DNA of 64,000 nucleotides, taken from contig JALHOD010000002.1 of NCBI GenBank assembly GCA_022843165.1, positions 62,001-126,000 of the forward strand, in the 5' to 3' direction. How positions within the stretch are numbered: position 1 is the stretch's first letter; every line of letters starts with the position of its first letter. Source of the DNA: Pseudorhodoplanes sp. GTDB lineage: Bacteria; Pseudomonadota; Alphaproteobacteria; Rhizobiales; Xanthobacteraceae. A program made the position numbers and the translations under genes. The notes under the pieces were generated by a model that searched no databases, was not told where the DNA came from, and was given only the letters and a program-made list of their open reading frames with translations. Below, piece after piece: positions 55,882 to 64,000 of the stretch.

Positions 55882-56490
55882 TTAGCTCACCCGCAGCTTG
55901 TTCGCCATGGCCGCAACGTCCATGCGTTTTATCAATTCTTCCTGGATACTGACCAGCGTAAGCTGGAGGAAACCGCGGGCGGTCGGGGCATCCATCGTCA
56001 GGAACTGCTTGTCGAACGGCATCAGGTCGAAATAGCGGTCCACAAACGGCACCGGGATGTCGATCACGCGCTTGGGCGGGTGGGTGCTGAGCCGCTCCAG
56101 GTGCAAAGCGAGTTCGTCGCGGCCCCGCCTCCACTCGTCGTCGGTCAGCACCACGGGCTTCGGATAACGGTCGTGGACCGACAGCACGAGCCCGATCAGC
56201 GGATCGAGAAGGGCACGGCGTTCGCCGCCGTCCTGCGGCGCGAAAACGGTGTCGATCATTTCTCCCACCATCGCCAGCCCGAGCGGATAGCCCTGCCAGC
56301 GCGAGCGATCGAGAGCACCGTGGAAACCCTTGTCCGCCATCAGCACTTTGGCGTAATGGCCCGAGCGCGCCCGCGCGTAATCGTAAATTCCCTTCTGGAT
56401 CAGGAAAGCCGATTGCGCGTCGATGAAATCCGCGAGCTCGCCGACGTCGCGGACCGGCGGCTTGCGGCGAAAGAAACCAAAAAAACCCAT
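55882..56490 (-). CDS. Hypothetical protein paired with the exonuclease-NTase fusion
   Basis: 202 aa from ATG 56490 (GGGGAA upstream). It begins MGFFGFFRRKPPV, then is soluble and helical: DVGELADFIDAQSAFLIQKGIYDYARARSGHYAKVLMADKGFHGALDRSRWQGYPLGLAMV, later WRRGRDELALHLERL and PFVDRYFDLMPFDKQFLTM. No catalytic motif is seen. It is cotranscribed 31 nt upstream of the fusion gene and divergent from the symporter genes, so it is a likely component of the same regulatory system. Confidence 0.72.
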   Translation of the reverse strand: MGFFGFFRRKPPVRDVGELADFIDAQSAFLIQKGIYDYARARSGHYAKVLMADKGFHGALDRSRWQGYPLGLAMVGEMIDTVFAPQDGGERRALLDPLIGLVLSVHDRYPKPVVLTDDEWRRGRDELALHLERLSTHPPKRVIDIPVPFVDRYFDLMPFDKQFLTMDAPTARGFLQLTLVSIQEELIKRMDVAAMANKLRVS

Positions 56491-56787
56491 CGCGATTCCC
56501 CGACGTATTCGCGTTGCAACAAACATCTCGCAGTTGCGAACAAGACGTTCGCCGGAAAACTCTAACCTCTTCAGCGGGTAAAAGATCGTGTTTTGGCCGA
56601 AAGTCTTATAAGGGCGCGCGCTGCCGCAATGTTACCTTTTTTCATCGTCTCCCGACCCGGCAGCAAGACCGGGCGCGAGCAGCGGCAGCTTCGGGGGGTG
56701 CCGCATCCAGCCGATCTTCGGCGCCCCTCATATTATCACATCCGGATCCCGGAATGGGTTCGGAATCGCAGGGAGGGTAACCGACCC

Positions 56788-57054
56788 ATGGCTCAAGAAA
56801 CATCTGCCAATGATCTGGCGCATTGGAAGAAGACGACCAACCTGATGTGGATTCATCTCGGGGTCTGGTTCTTCTTCGGCTTCGTGGTGCACATGTTCGC
56901 ACCTGCTTTGAACAAAATCGTCATTCTCGGCTTCCCGCTCGGCTTCTACATGGCCGCGCAAGGCTCGCTGATCGCGTTCGTTGTCCAGCTTTTCTTGTTT
57001 GCCAAGCAGCAGGACAATATCGACCGCGAATTCGGCGTGGCTGAAGACGACTGA
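56788..57054 (+). CDS. DUF4212 small subunit of a sodium:solute symporter
   Basis: 88 aa with two membrane helices (about 23-43 and 52-72): HWKKTTNLMWIHLGVWFFFGFVVHMF and GFPLGFYMAAQGSLIAFVVQLFLFAK. This is the DUF4212 pattern, always beside a large SSS protein. GGGAGGG precedes ATG 56788. The stop is 14 nt before the symporter gene. Confidence 0.9.
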   Translation: MAQETSANDLAHWKKTTNLMWIHLGVWFFFGFVVHMFAPALNKIVILGFPLGFYMAAQGSLIAFVVQLFLFAKQQDNIDREFGVAEDD

Positions 57055-57068
57055 GGGGGAGAGAACAC

Positions 57069-59039
57069 ATGGCTACGCAAACTTCAGGCGGCGACGACTT
57101 CATCAATAATCTCGGGAAAATCTACGGACTCTATGCCGGCGGCTTTCTGGCATTCGTGATCTTCCTCGCGATCCTTGAGCAGGTCGGCGTCCCCAACAAG
57201 GTCCTTGGCTACCTGTTCGTGTTCTTCACGATCGCGGTCTACGCCATCATCGGCGTGCTCTCCCGGACCATGCAGGTCTCGGAATATTACGTCGCCGGCC
57301 GGCGTGTTCCGGCCTTCTACAACGGCATGGCGACCGGCGCCGACTGGATGTCGGCGGCGTCCTTCGTCGGCATGGCCGGCACGCTGTTCCTGCTCGGCTA
57401 TGACGGCCTGGCCTGGGTGCTCGGCTGGACCGGCGGTTACGTGCTCGTCTCCGTGCTGGTCGGTCCGTATCTGCGCAAGTTCGGCGCCTATACGGTTCCC
57501 GACTTCATGTCCTTCCGCTTCGGCGGCAACTTCGCCCGCGGTCTGGCGGTGTTCGTGCTGTTCTGCTGCTCCTTCACCTACGTGACGGCGCAGATTTTCG
57601 GCACCGGCATCATCGCCTCGCGCTTCCTGGGCATGTCGTTCGAAGTCGCGGTGTTCGTGGGTCTCGTCGGCATCCTGCTCTGCTCGATGCTGGGCGGCAT
57701 GCGCGCGGTGACCTGGACGCAGATCGCCCAGTACATCGTGCTGATCGTGGCGTACCTGACTCCGATCGTGATCCTGTCCACCAAGCAGTACGGCATTCCG
57801 ATCCCGGAACTGACCTACGGCCAGGCGATCGCAGACATCACCGCCCGCGAAGCCCAGATGCTCAAGGACGGACTGGCGACCGTGGCCAATCTCAAGCCGC
57901 ATATCCAGCCGTGGACGACCTACACGCCTCTGAACTTCTTCGGCATCATCCTCTGCATGATGGTGGGTACGGCGTCCCTGCCGCACATCCTGATGCGCTA
58001 CTTCACCACCCCGTCGGTGCGTGAAGCGCGTCAGTCAGTGGCCTGGTCGCTGTTCTTCATCTTCCTGCTGTACTTCTCGGCGCCGGCCTATGCGGCGTTC
58101 TCCAAGCTCGAGGTGTACACCAACATCATCGGCAGGAACCTGACGGATATCCGTCCCTGGATGTTCACTTGGGGCGAACTCGGACTGATCCAGATCTGCG
58201 GCAAGAACGCCGCAAGCATCGATAGCATCGTGGCCGCCTGTAAGGCGATTGCGGGACATCCCGGAGTCGTCCGTCTGCAGGACTTCGTGATCAACACGGA
58301 CGTGATCGTGCTTTCCACACCGGAAATCGCGGGACTTCCCTATGTGATCTCGGGCCTGGTCGCCGCCGGCGGTCTCGCCGCCGCGCTCTCGACCGCCGAC
58401 GGCCTGCTACTGGCCATCGCCAACGCGCTTTCGCACGACGTCTATTACAAGATGATCGATCCGAATGCGCCGACGGTGCGCCGGCTGATGGTCGCACGCA
58501 TCCTGCTGCTGATCGTGGCGGTCGCGGCCGCGGCAACGGCCTCGACACGGCCAGGCGACATCCTCGCGATGGTCGGCTGGGCGTTCTCGCTGGCCATGGC
58601 CGGCAACTTCCCGGCGCTCGTCATGGGCATCTGGTGGAAGCGGGCCACGACTGCGGGCGCGATTGCCGGCATCATCGGCGGCTTCGGCATCGCCATATTC
58701 TACCTCGTCTGCACCCGGTACTTCCCGGGCTACGGGGTGGCGTATTTCGGCATGTCGGCCCTGAGCAGCCCGACCGGCGCTCCGCTGGTCGACGTGGCGA
58801 AGGCGATGGCGGCTCCGAACGCGATGGATACCTGGGTCACGCTCGCCCATCCGATGGCCAGCAAGGTCGGCTGGTTCGGCATCAACAACATCGCAGCGGG
58901 TCTGATCGGCGCGCCGGTCGGCTTCCTGCTGATCTATGTTGTCAGCCTGATGGGCAAGGAACCGTCGAAGGAAATGCAGGCCTTTGTGGACGAAATCCGC
59001 AAGCCGCGTGGCCGCACGGTTCTGCAAGAGAAGGACTAA
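57069..59039 (+). CDS. Sodium:solute symporter, VC_2705/ActP-like subfamily
   Basis: A 656-aa membrane protein with about 13-14 helices of the SSS (LeuT-fold) family. SRTMQVSEYYVAGRRVPAFYNGMATGADWMSAASFVG, GYVLVSVLVGPYLRKFGAYTVPDFMSFRFG, TASLPHILMRYFTTP, and GLAAALSTADGLLLAIANALSHDVYYK (sodium-site serines). Probable substrates are acetate or similar monocarboxylates. GGGGGAGAG is upstream. It forms a two-subunit carrier with the DUF4212 protein; a strong terminator follows. Confidence 0.92.
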   Translation: MATQTSGGDDFINNLGKIYGLYAGGFLAFVIFLAILEQVGVPNKVLGYLFVFFTIAVYAIIGVLSRTMQVSEYYVAGRRVPAFYNGMATGADWMSAASFVGMAGTLFLLGYDGLAWVLGWTGGYVLVSVLVGPYLRKFGAYTVPDFMSFRFGGNFARGLAVFVLFCCSFTYVTAQIFGTGIIASRFLGMSFEVAVFVGLVGILLCSMLGGMRAVTWTQIAQYIVLIVAYLTPIVILSTKQYGIPIPELTYGQAIADITAREAQMLKDGLATVANLKPHIQPWTTYTPLNFFGIILCMMVGTASLPHILMRYFTTPSVREARQSVAWSLFFIFLLYFSAPAYAAFSKLEVYTNIIGRNLTDIRPWMFTWGELGLIQICGKNAASIDSIVAACKAIAGHPGVVRLQDFVINTDVIVLSTPEIAGLPYVISGLVAAGGLAAALSTADGLLLAIANALSHDVYYKMIDPNAPTVRRLMVARILLLIVAVAAAATASTRPGDILAMVGWAFSLAMAGNFPALVMGIWWKRATTAGAIAGIIGGFGIAIFYLVCTRYFPGYGVAYFGMSALSSPTGAPLVDVAKAMAAPNAMDTWVTLAHPMASKVGWFGINNIAAGLIGAPVGFLLIYVVSLMGKEPSKEMQAFVDEIRKPRGRTVLQEKD

Positions 59040-59064
59040 GTCTTTCTCGGCCAAGACAAGACGG

Positions 59065-59097
59065 AGCGGGGTCCTTTGGGACCCCGCTTCTTTTTTT
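59065..59097 (+). terminator. Rho-independent terminator after the symporter gene
   Basis: Perfect 10-bp stem AGCGGGGTCC/GGACCCCGCT, loop TTTG, then TCTTTTTTT. It begins 26 nt after the stop codon. Confidence 0.9.
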
Positions 59098-59155
59098 CGG
59101 GACCGTCTCGAGACTTTGAGCTAGAAGTCCGGGGCCAACCTGCCGGAGTGACTGC

Positions 59156-59464
59156 GTGGACACCATCCCGTTCTGGAGCCTGTGGTACTTTCACCTGCCG
59201 AACTTCATTCTGGCCGCGGTGATGTACACCATGCTGGGCCGCGTCATGCTCGGCCTGATCATGGATGCGGAGTCCAAGAATTACATCTGGCGCGCCTTCT
59301 GCGCGATTACCGACCCGTTTCTGAACCTGTTCGCCAAGGTGACGCCGAAGGCCACCGCGCCTGTGGTGCAATGGCTGTTCGGCTTTGTCTGGCTGTTCTG
59401 GCTGCGCGTCGCGCTGCTCTACATCTTCCTGCTGATGGGCGCGATTCCGAGGGCCGGACTATGA
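59156..59464 (+). CDS. Small membrane protein (YggT-like)
   Basis: 102 aa, start GTG 59156 with GGAG 8 nt upstream. Hydrophobic helices near 14-36 and 71-96 bracket a loop ITDPFLNLFAKVTPKA that resembles the YggT-family loop. Function unknown. Its stop overlaps the next start (ATGA). Confidence 0.68.
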   Translation: MDTIPFWSLWYFHLPNFILAAVMYTMLGRVMLGLIMDAESKNYIWRAFCAITDPFLNLFAKVTPKATAPVVQWLFGFVWLFWLRVALLYIFLLMGAIPRAGL

Positions 59465-59790
59465 GCGAGCGCAATTTCTATTACGTCGGCATCGCGTTCT
59501 TCGGGATGATCAACGGCATCTTTAATCAACTGGCGCTGATCTTCGCGCTGATCCACGCCCAGATCCTGGCGCCGGCGCTCCTGTTCGGCAACGTGCCCCT
59601 GACCCTGATGTTCGCCTCGCTGATGGTGTCGACCGCCACGATCATCCTGGCCGGCATCCCGGCCGCGCTTTACGAGCGATATGTCGGCGCCAAGGACGAT
59701 TCCACCGTCGTCTCGCTCTGGATCTGGCTGGCCGGAACGGCCATCCTGACCCTCCCGGCGATCGGAAATTTCGTCGCGATCGGTCTCTGA
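59461..59790 (+). CDS. Hypothetical membrane protein
   Basis: 109 aa with three to four hydrophobic segments: NFYYVGIAFFGMINGIFNQLALIFALI, APALLFGNVPLTLMFASLMVSTATIILAGIPAAL and VVSLWIWLAGTAILTLPAIGNFVAI. It is translationally coupled to the gene at 59156 by ATGA. No family is recognised; the constant pairing suggests a complex. Confidence 0.68.
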   Translation: MSERNFYYVGIAFFGMINGIFNQLALIFALIHAQILAPALLFGNVPLTLMFASLMVSTATIILAGIPAALYERYVGAKDDSTVVSLWIWLAGTAILTLPAIGNFVAIGL

Positions 59791-59967
59791 GGACGGACGG
59801 CCGCCGGGCCCGGGCATCGCCGCTCTCCCGACGCTTTCCGGAACCAGTCTCGATCTGTTGAGTTTGCGACTCGGCGGGCCGTGCTAGTCTGGCACGGCAT
59901 GCCGTTTGCATCGCCTCAGGCTGAGGAATTCCAGGGGGTAGTTGTCGGTCTCATACGGGAGACGGTC

Positions 59968-60330
59968 ATGGACTCGTTTGGACGCATTGCGTTTTTCACC
60001 ATTGCCCGCGATGCCAGTTGTTCGGCCATCGCCGCCGCCATCCTGATGGTGGCCTACAGTTTCGACCCGCCGCTGGCGTTCTTTCTCGGCGCCTCTGTCG
60101 CGTTATTCTTCACCGGCGTCATGCTGGTCCGCTTCGTGCTCCTGTCAGAGGACCGGATCGTGGCCAGCGAGCCTTGGCAGGTGATGGAGCCGGAGCAGCG
60201 GCCGGTGGGACATGACGGCCTGCGCGGGGCGCTGGACCAGTTCGAGCGGATGCTGCTGCGCTTTGCCAAAGTCGGATCGGGAGCCGCCTCGGCCCTGTTC
60301 GGGGTGTCGCTGCTGGCATCCTGGATCTGA
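59968..60330 (+). CDS. Hypothetical membrane protein, paralogue A
   Basis: 120 aa from ATG 59968 (GGGAG 8 nt upstream). MDSFGRIAFFTIARDASCSAIAAAILMVAYSFDPPLAFFLGASVALFFTGVMLVRFVLL gives two helices with an SFDPPLAF turn. A soluble region (SEDRIVASEPWQVMEPEQRP) and a last helix follow. It is paralogous to the gene at 60442. No function is assigned. Confidence 0.65.
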   Translation: MDSFGRIAFFTIARDASCSAIAAAILMVAYSFDPPLAFFLGASVALFFTGVMLVRFVLLSEDRIVASEPWQVMEPEQRPVGHDGLRGALDQFERMLLRFAKVGSGAASALFGVSLLASWI

Positions 60331-60441
60331 GGACCGAAAGGCGGGCGGGGCCGTTCTACACCGGCTCGTGATCGTCAGCGGCGCCGGACCGGGTTAGATT
60401 CGGCCGGTTCGTTTGCCGGCCATTCGACGCGCGAGGGCGAC

Positions 60442-60951
60442 ATGGAGCATATGCGCAGGATTGCGTTCGAGACGGTTCTGCGCGCCTGCGGGTTTGGCTC
60501 CCTGGCGATTTTCTGCGTCATGATCGGGATGTCGTTCAATCCCCGCCTCGCCTTCCAAGCCGGCGGATTCCTCACCACCATCATGGCCTTCATCCTGATC
60601 CTGAAATCGCGCGAGGCGCTGACCAAGGATTATCGCAGGACCGAGATGTGGCTTTACCTGGACAAGGATTTCCGGCCGCCCGAGGCCTATGCGCAATGGG
60701 CGAGTTCGACCATCCTGCGCGACACCTATCTCACCTTCGCGCTGTGGACGTCGCTGATCTCGATCGCGATGTGGGTGCTGGCGCTGCTGTTCTCGCTCAT
60801 CGGCACCACCAGCACCCTCGCGTTCGACGATCCCAAACCGCCCAGACAGATGCAGACGCAGCGGGCGACACCAACACCGCCGCAGCATTCGGTCAGCGGC
60901 GCGCCCATACCTGCGCCCGCGCCCTCCATTCGATATCAGGTCCTGCCCTAA
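60442..60951 (+). CDS. Hypothetical membrane protein, paralogue B
   Basis: 169 aa. RRIAFETVLRACGFGSLAIFCVMIGMSFNPRLAFQAGGFLTTIMAFILILKSREAL matches the upstream paralogue residue for residue in the SF-P-LAF turn. The soluble part has EMWLYLDKDFRPPEAYAQW; a third helix follows; the tail (about 130-169) is proline/glutamine-rich. GAGGG is upstream of ATG 60442. No family is recognised. Confidence 0.68.
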   Translation: MEHMRRIAFETVLRACGFGSLAIFCVMIGMSFNPRLAFQAGGFLTTIMAFILILKSREALTKDYRRTEMWLYLDKDFRPPEAYAQWASSTILRDTYLTFALWTSLISIAMWVLALLFSLIGTTSTLAFDDPKPPRQMQTQRATPTPPQHSVSGAPIPAPAPSIRYQVLP

Positions 60952-61239
60952 CTGTCTCTCGCCGGCATACGCACGCTGTTTTCGGCAGATAGAAATCTAC
61001 CGCACCGCACGTTGATAATTCCATTTTCAAAGCGAATCGCTTGCTCGTCCATCATGCGGACATTCTTGCCCAGCGGGCCGCCATGCATTCGCGCGCTGCA
61101 GATCGTTCCCGCAGCTGCGGCGGAGCCAACACATTGACAAAAACGAATATGTCTGCGGTACTTGGTGCGGGGAAACGCCCATAACGGCCAGATCGTAAGG
61201 CCGGAAAAAATAATGATGCGACACGGAGGAGACGGCGTG
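60952..61239. other. 288-bp intergenic region before the amidohydrolase gene
   Basis: No convincing complete gene. A perfect -35 hexamer TTGACA lies at 61134-61139, but the -10 is poor. On the minus strand about 60 residues upstream of position 60952 read like protein (MMDEQAIRFENGIINVRCGR), without a good start, so this may be a gene remnant. Confidence 0.35.
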
Positions 61240-62931
61240 ATGCGGAAAACGATGGTCGGCGGCCTGACCGCTTTTGCGATGATGTTCGCAATCACCGGCG
61301 CCATGGCTCAGACGCCGGGCCTCGTGCTCTACAATGGCAAGATCGCCACTCTCGATTCAAAGTCGAGCATCGCAAGTGCCGTCGCGATCGCAGGCGAGAA
61401 CATCATTGCCGTCGGCGACGACAAGACCGTCCGAGCACTGGCGGGGACCGCGACCAGAAGTATCGATCTGGGAGGCCGCACCGTCATTCCCGGCCTGATC
61501 GATTCCCACTTGCATGCCATCCGGGCCGGCGTCACGCATCGCAGCGAAGTCGACTGGTCGGACGTCAGTTCGATCGAGGAAGGTCTGGCAAAGATCGCGG
61601 CGCACGCCAAAGCCCGGCCCGGCGAGTGGGTGCTGGTCGGGGGCGGATGGCACATGACCCAGATGAAAGAGCAGCGCGCGCCGAGTGCGGCGGAGCTTGC
61701 ACGGGCCGGCGGCGACAACCCGGTCTATGTGCAGCACATGTACGACTTCGCCGTGCTCAATCCGAAAGCCATGGATCGGCTCGGCATCACGAAGGACTCG
61801 AAAATTCCGCCTGCGGGAAAAGTGCTGCTCGACGACAAGGGTGAGCCGACAGGACAAATCGAGGGTGACTTGGCGACGTTATCGAGCCTCTTCGCGCGTA
61901 CGGTGAAGCCCGATTTCGCCGAGCAGGTGGCGGGCACGCGCGCGTTCTTCAAGCATCTAGCATCGGTCGGCCTCACCGGTGTGATCGACCCGGCCGGTGG
62001 CGGCATGAGTCCGGAGGCCTATCAGCCGCTGTTCCAGCTCTGGCAACGGGGCGAGCTGCCGATCCGGGTTTCCTTCTTCTTCAACGGCCGCCCCGGCCAG
62101 GAAATCGCCGACCTCAAGCAATATGCGCTGATGCTACCGCGCAATTTCGGCGACAACTGGCTCAAGGCGCTTGGCCTCGGCGAGGTGATGGTCTGGGGCT
62201 TCCACGATGGGGCACTTGGCCGCGCGCCCGATTTCAAGCCGCGACCGGGTGCGCCGGACACGCTGCGCGAGATCGCGCATTGGGCCGCCGGACGTGGCCT
62301 TCGCATCCAGATGCACGCCACGATGGACACCACCGCCAGCCAGATTCTCGATATCTTTGAGGAAGTCGATGCGAAGCACCCGATCAAGGATTTGCGCTGG
62401 GTGATCGCGCATCTGGAGGACGCCTCGCCGCGATCCCTCGACCGCATGAAAAAGCTCGGGATGGGCTACCTCATCCAGAACCGCACCCTGTTCGAAGGCG
62501 ACCGTTGGCCGAAATTCGTGGCGCCCGAGATCGTGAAGCGCGCCCCGCCGGTGCTGGAAGCGCTGGAGCGCGGCATCGCCGTGGGAGCCGGCACGGACGG
62601 CACGCGCGTCTCCACCCACGCTCCGTTCCGCACCCTGCAATGGATGCTCGACGGCAAGACCGCGAAGGGCATTCCGCTGCGGGCCAAAGAGCACACGCCG
62701 AATCGCGAGCAGGCGCTGCGCATGCATACGATCGGCTCGGCCTGGTTCTCCACCGACGAAGACAGGCGCGGAACGATCGAGGCCGGCAAATGGGCGGATA
62801 TGGTGGTGCTCGACGCCGACTATTTCACGGTGCCGGAAGACCGGATCTCGACCATCAAGCCGTTGCTGACCCTGGTCGGCGGCAAGGCCAGCTACGCCGC
62901 GGGCCCGTTCGCCGCGCTGGCCGCACAATAA
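61240..62931 (+). CDS. Exported amidohydrolase of the YtcJ-like family
   Basis: 563 aa from ATG 61240 (GGAGGA upstream), signal peptide MRKTMVGGLTAFAMMFAITGAMAQ. Metal-dependent TIM-barrel hydrolase: the metal-binding motif reads PGLIDSHLHAIRAG, with HATMDTTASQILD, WVIAHLEDAS, VGAGTDGTRVSTHAPF and IEAGKWADMVVLDAD further on. These match the Amidohydrolase_3 order of histidines and the final Asp. It hydrolyses C-N or similar bonds of an unknown substrate, in the periplasm if the signal is used. Monocistronic. Confidence 0.88.
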   Translation: MRKTMVGGLTAFAMMFAITGAMAQTPGLVLYNGKIATLDSKSSIASAVAIAGENIIAVGDDKTVRALAGTATRSIDLGGRTVIPGLIDSHLHAIRAGVTHRSEVDWSDVSSIEEGLAKIAAHAKARPGEWVLVGGGWHMTQMKEQRAPSAAELARAGGDNPVYVQHMYDFAVLNPKAMDRLGITKDSKIPPAGKVLLDDKGEPTGQIEGDLATLSSLFARTVKPDFAEQVAGTRAFFKHLASVGLTGVIDPAGGGMSPEAYQPLFQLWQRGELPIRVSFFFNGRPGQEIADLKQYALMLPRNFGDNWLKALGLGEVMVWGFHDGALGRAPDFKPRPGAPDTLREIAHWAAGRGLRIQMHATMDTTASQILDIFEEVDAKHPIKDLRWVIAHLEDASPRSLDRMKKLGMGYLIQNRTLFEGDRWPKFVAPEIVKRAPPVLEALERGIAVGAGTDGTRVSTHAPFRTLQWMLDGKTAKGIPLRAKEHTPNREQALRMHTIGSAWFSTDEDRRGTIEAGKWADMVVLDADYFTVPEDRISTIKPLLTLVGGKASYAAGPFAALAAQ

Positions 62932-63041
62932 GCGGCGCGGTGAATGACCGGACCGGTCCCCGGCGCCGCCGCGCCGGGACAGGTTCGTTCAATCCGCGTG
63001 CGACGCGCATCGACTGAGTGCAGATGACTGAAGAAGAATGA

Positions 63042-63117
63042 TGGTGCCCAGGGGCGGGATCGAACCACCGACACTGCGATTTTCAATCGCATGCTCTACC
63101 AACTGAGCTACCTGGGC
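63042..63117 (-). tRNA. tRNA-Phe (GAA)
   Basis: 76 nt on the minus strand: acceptor GCCCAGG/CCTGGGC, D-arm GCTCAGTTGGTAGAGC, anticodon arm TGCGA-TTGAAAA-TCGCA with anticodon GAA, T-arm GGTGG-TTCGATC-CCGCC, A73 and encoded CCA. Confidence 0.96.
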
Positions 63118-63261
63118 GCCGAAGCCCACCAACGCATAAGACCTTGGGGGCTGTGGGCTGAGCGGTGCGTTATAGAGGCCCGTTTTCGCCCTGTCCACCC
63201 GGCCCCGGCGCCCGGTTTGCGGCGCCGCCAGCCGGGCGGTTTCCTCTTTGCCGGCCGCGCG

Positions 63262-63462
63262 TCAGGGCCGCTCATCCTCGTCCTTCGCGGGCCGCTCCTC
63301 CTCGTCGGCGGCCTCCTCGGCCGGGACCGCATAGACCCCGGACAGCCAGCGGTTGAGGTCGATATCGGCGCAGCGCTTGCTGCAGAACGGCCGGAACCGC
63401 TCGACGGCGGGCTTGCCGCACAGCGCGCAGGGCTTTTCCGGGGCGATGGAGGGGCTGGTCAT
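63262..63462 (-). CDS. yacG: DNA gyrase inhibitor YacG
   Basis: 66 aa. Zinc-ribbon C-x2-C...C-x3-C (CALCGKP, FCSKRCADIDLNRWLSGVYAVP), the YacG signature. The acidic/proline tail (PAEEAADEEERP) is typical. In E. coli YacG binds GyrB and blocks DNA binding. ATG 63462 begins at MTSPSI; the frame opens to 63492. It is 11-40 nt after the ligase stop, so possibly cotranscribed with it. Confidence 0.88.
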   Translation of the reverse strand: MTSPSIAPEKPCALCGKPAVERFRPFCSKRCADIDLNRWLSGVYAVPAEEAADEEERPAKDEDERP

Positions 63463-63502
63463 GGCCCATGACATAGGCAGCGCCGGCGGCACCGTAAAGC
63501 GG

Positions 63503-64000
63503 TCATGATCCGCCCGGGCCGCGCCCGGCCGCGGCCTTCGCGTCCCGCGCGCGCAATTCGGTCTTCAGGATCTTGCCGTAATTGTTCTTGGGCAGCGCAT
63601 CGAGGAAGACATAGTCCTTCGGCCGCTTGAAGCGGGCGATCGCGGACCGGCACAGCGCGTCGAGTTCGGCCGGGCTCGCCTCCCCGACCACGAAGGCGAC
63701 CACCGCCTCGCCCCATTCGCGGTCCGGACGGCCGATGACCGACACCTCGCGCACCCCGGGATGCCGCAGCAGCACCTCCTCGACCTCGCGCGGATAGATG
63801 TTCGAGCCGCCGGAAATGATGAGATCCTTGGAGCGGTCCTTCAAGAACAGATAGTCCTCGTCATCGAAGGCGCCGATGTCGCCGGTATGCAGCCAGCCGT
63901 CCTGCAAGGCCTGCGCGGTCGCCTCCGCGTTGTTCCAATAGCCGCGCATGACCGGCGCGCCGCGGCACAGGATTTCCCCGCTCTCGCCCGCGGGCAGCGA
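63503..64000 (-). CDS. AMP-forming acyl-CoA ligase, C-terminal part
   Basis: The frame is open to the right edge of the window; only the last 165 residues are present. Visible are GEILCRGAPVMRGYW, A7 LHTGDIGAFDDEDYL, A8 DRSKDLIISGGSNIYPREVE, and A10 lysine loop LPKNNYGKILKTELR. This is an ANL-superfamily CoA ligase; the substrate cannot be told without the N-terminal domain. Confidence 0.88.
   Translation of the reverse strand, partial: SLPAGESGEILCRGAPVMRGYWNNAEATAQALQDGWLHTGDIGAFDDEDYLFLKDRSKDLIISGGSNIYPREVEEVLLRHPGVREVSVIGRPDREWGEAVVAFVVGEASPAELDALCRSAIARFKRPKDYVFLDALPKNNYGKILKTELRARDAKAAAGRGPGGS

Noticed and set aside
60948-61304. 118-aa minus-strand ORF before the amidohydrolase
   Set aside because: The C-terminal 50 residues look somewhat protein-like, but there is no start, ribosome-binding site or family; kept only as a possible remnant.

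Overview
The window is GC-rich, densely coding chromosomal DNA of an alpha-proteobacterium. It is most likely from the order Hyphomicrobiales (Rhizobiales), in the Bradyrhizobiaceae/Xanthobacteraceae sphere. This rests on a PdhS-type cytoplasmic histidine kinase, phasin genes with PhaR-like sites, a tRNA-His lacking the extra 5' G, receiver-only regulators, and many Liv, Dpp, Pot and Bug transport proteins. No rRNA, IS element, prophage or CRISPR array was seen. A 16-bp parS-like site (11849-11864) suggests the window lies in the origin-proximal part of the chromosome.

Layout. 1-1900: a partial exported PQQ-type sugar dehydrogenase, divergent from an intradiol ring-cleavage dioxygenase. 1963-11800: a MetE-C-terminal-like protein divergent from a TetR regulator, then an acyl-CoA ligase with a complete Liv-type ABC importer, then a lytic transglycosylase; repeated CTATAG boxes flank the regulator. 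11801-14153: parS-like site, an MTHFR-like protein, a luciferase-like flavin oxidoreductase and tRNA-His. 14250-15356: two phasins with an inverted repeat of PhaR type. 15572-23942: PdhS-like kinase, secreted VWA protein (DUF1194), iron-type ABC binding protein and double permease, a MipA/OmpV outer-membrane protein and two small ORFs. 23989-29464: acetoacetyl-CoA synthetase, an AsmA-family protein, an ArsR/AHSA1 pair and a small membrane protein. 29467-32366: putrescine-type ABC (ATPase and two permeases). 32488-33692: two paralogous receiver-only proteins, one lacking the phospho-acceptor aspartate. 33812-36817: glpD-glpK. 36958-40579: a class I glutamine amidotransferase with an SDR, then a zinc-peptidase-like protein translationally coupled to an ATP-grasp ligase. 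40713-46675: ABC-2 exporter, a lone Bug-type binding protein, and malonyl-CoA synthetase/decarboxylase. 46836-53707: peptide/opine-type ABC importer followed by a CaiB-type CoA-transferase. 53712-59097: a DEDDh exonuclease-CBS-DUF294 nucleotidyltransferase fusion with a small partner, next to a DUF4212/sodium:solute symporter pair. 59156-64000: small membrane proteins, an exported amidohydrolase, tRNA-Phe, YacG and a partial AMP-forming ligase.

The genes describe a scavenging, versatile heterotroph. It imports organic acids, peptides, polyamines, iron and acetate-like solutes, activates acids as CoA esters (four AMP-forming ligases, one CoA-transferase) and stores carbon as polyhydroxyalkanoate. 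Acetoacetate and malonate activation, glycerol-3-phosphate oxidation and aromatic ring cleavage feed central metabolism. Most transport and activation genes sit together in operons, with 4-8 nt overlaps inside the Liv operon.
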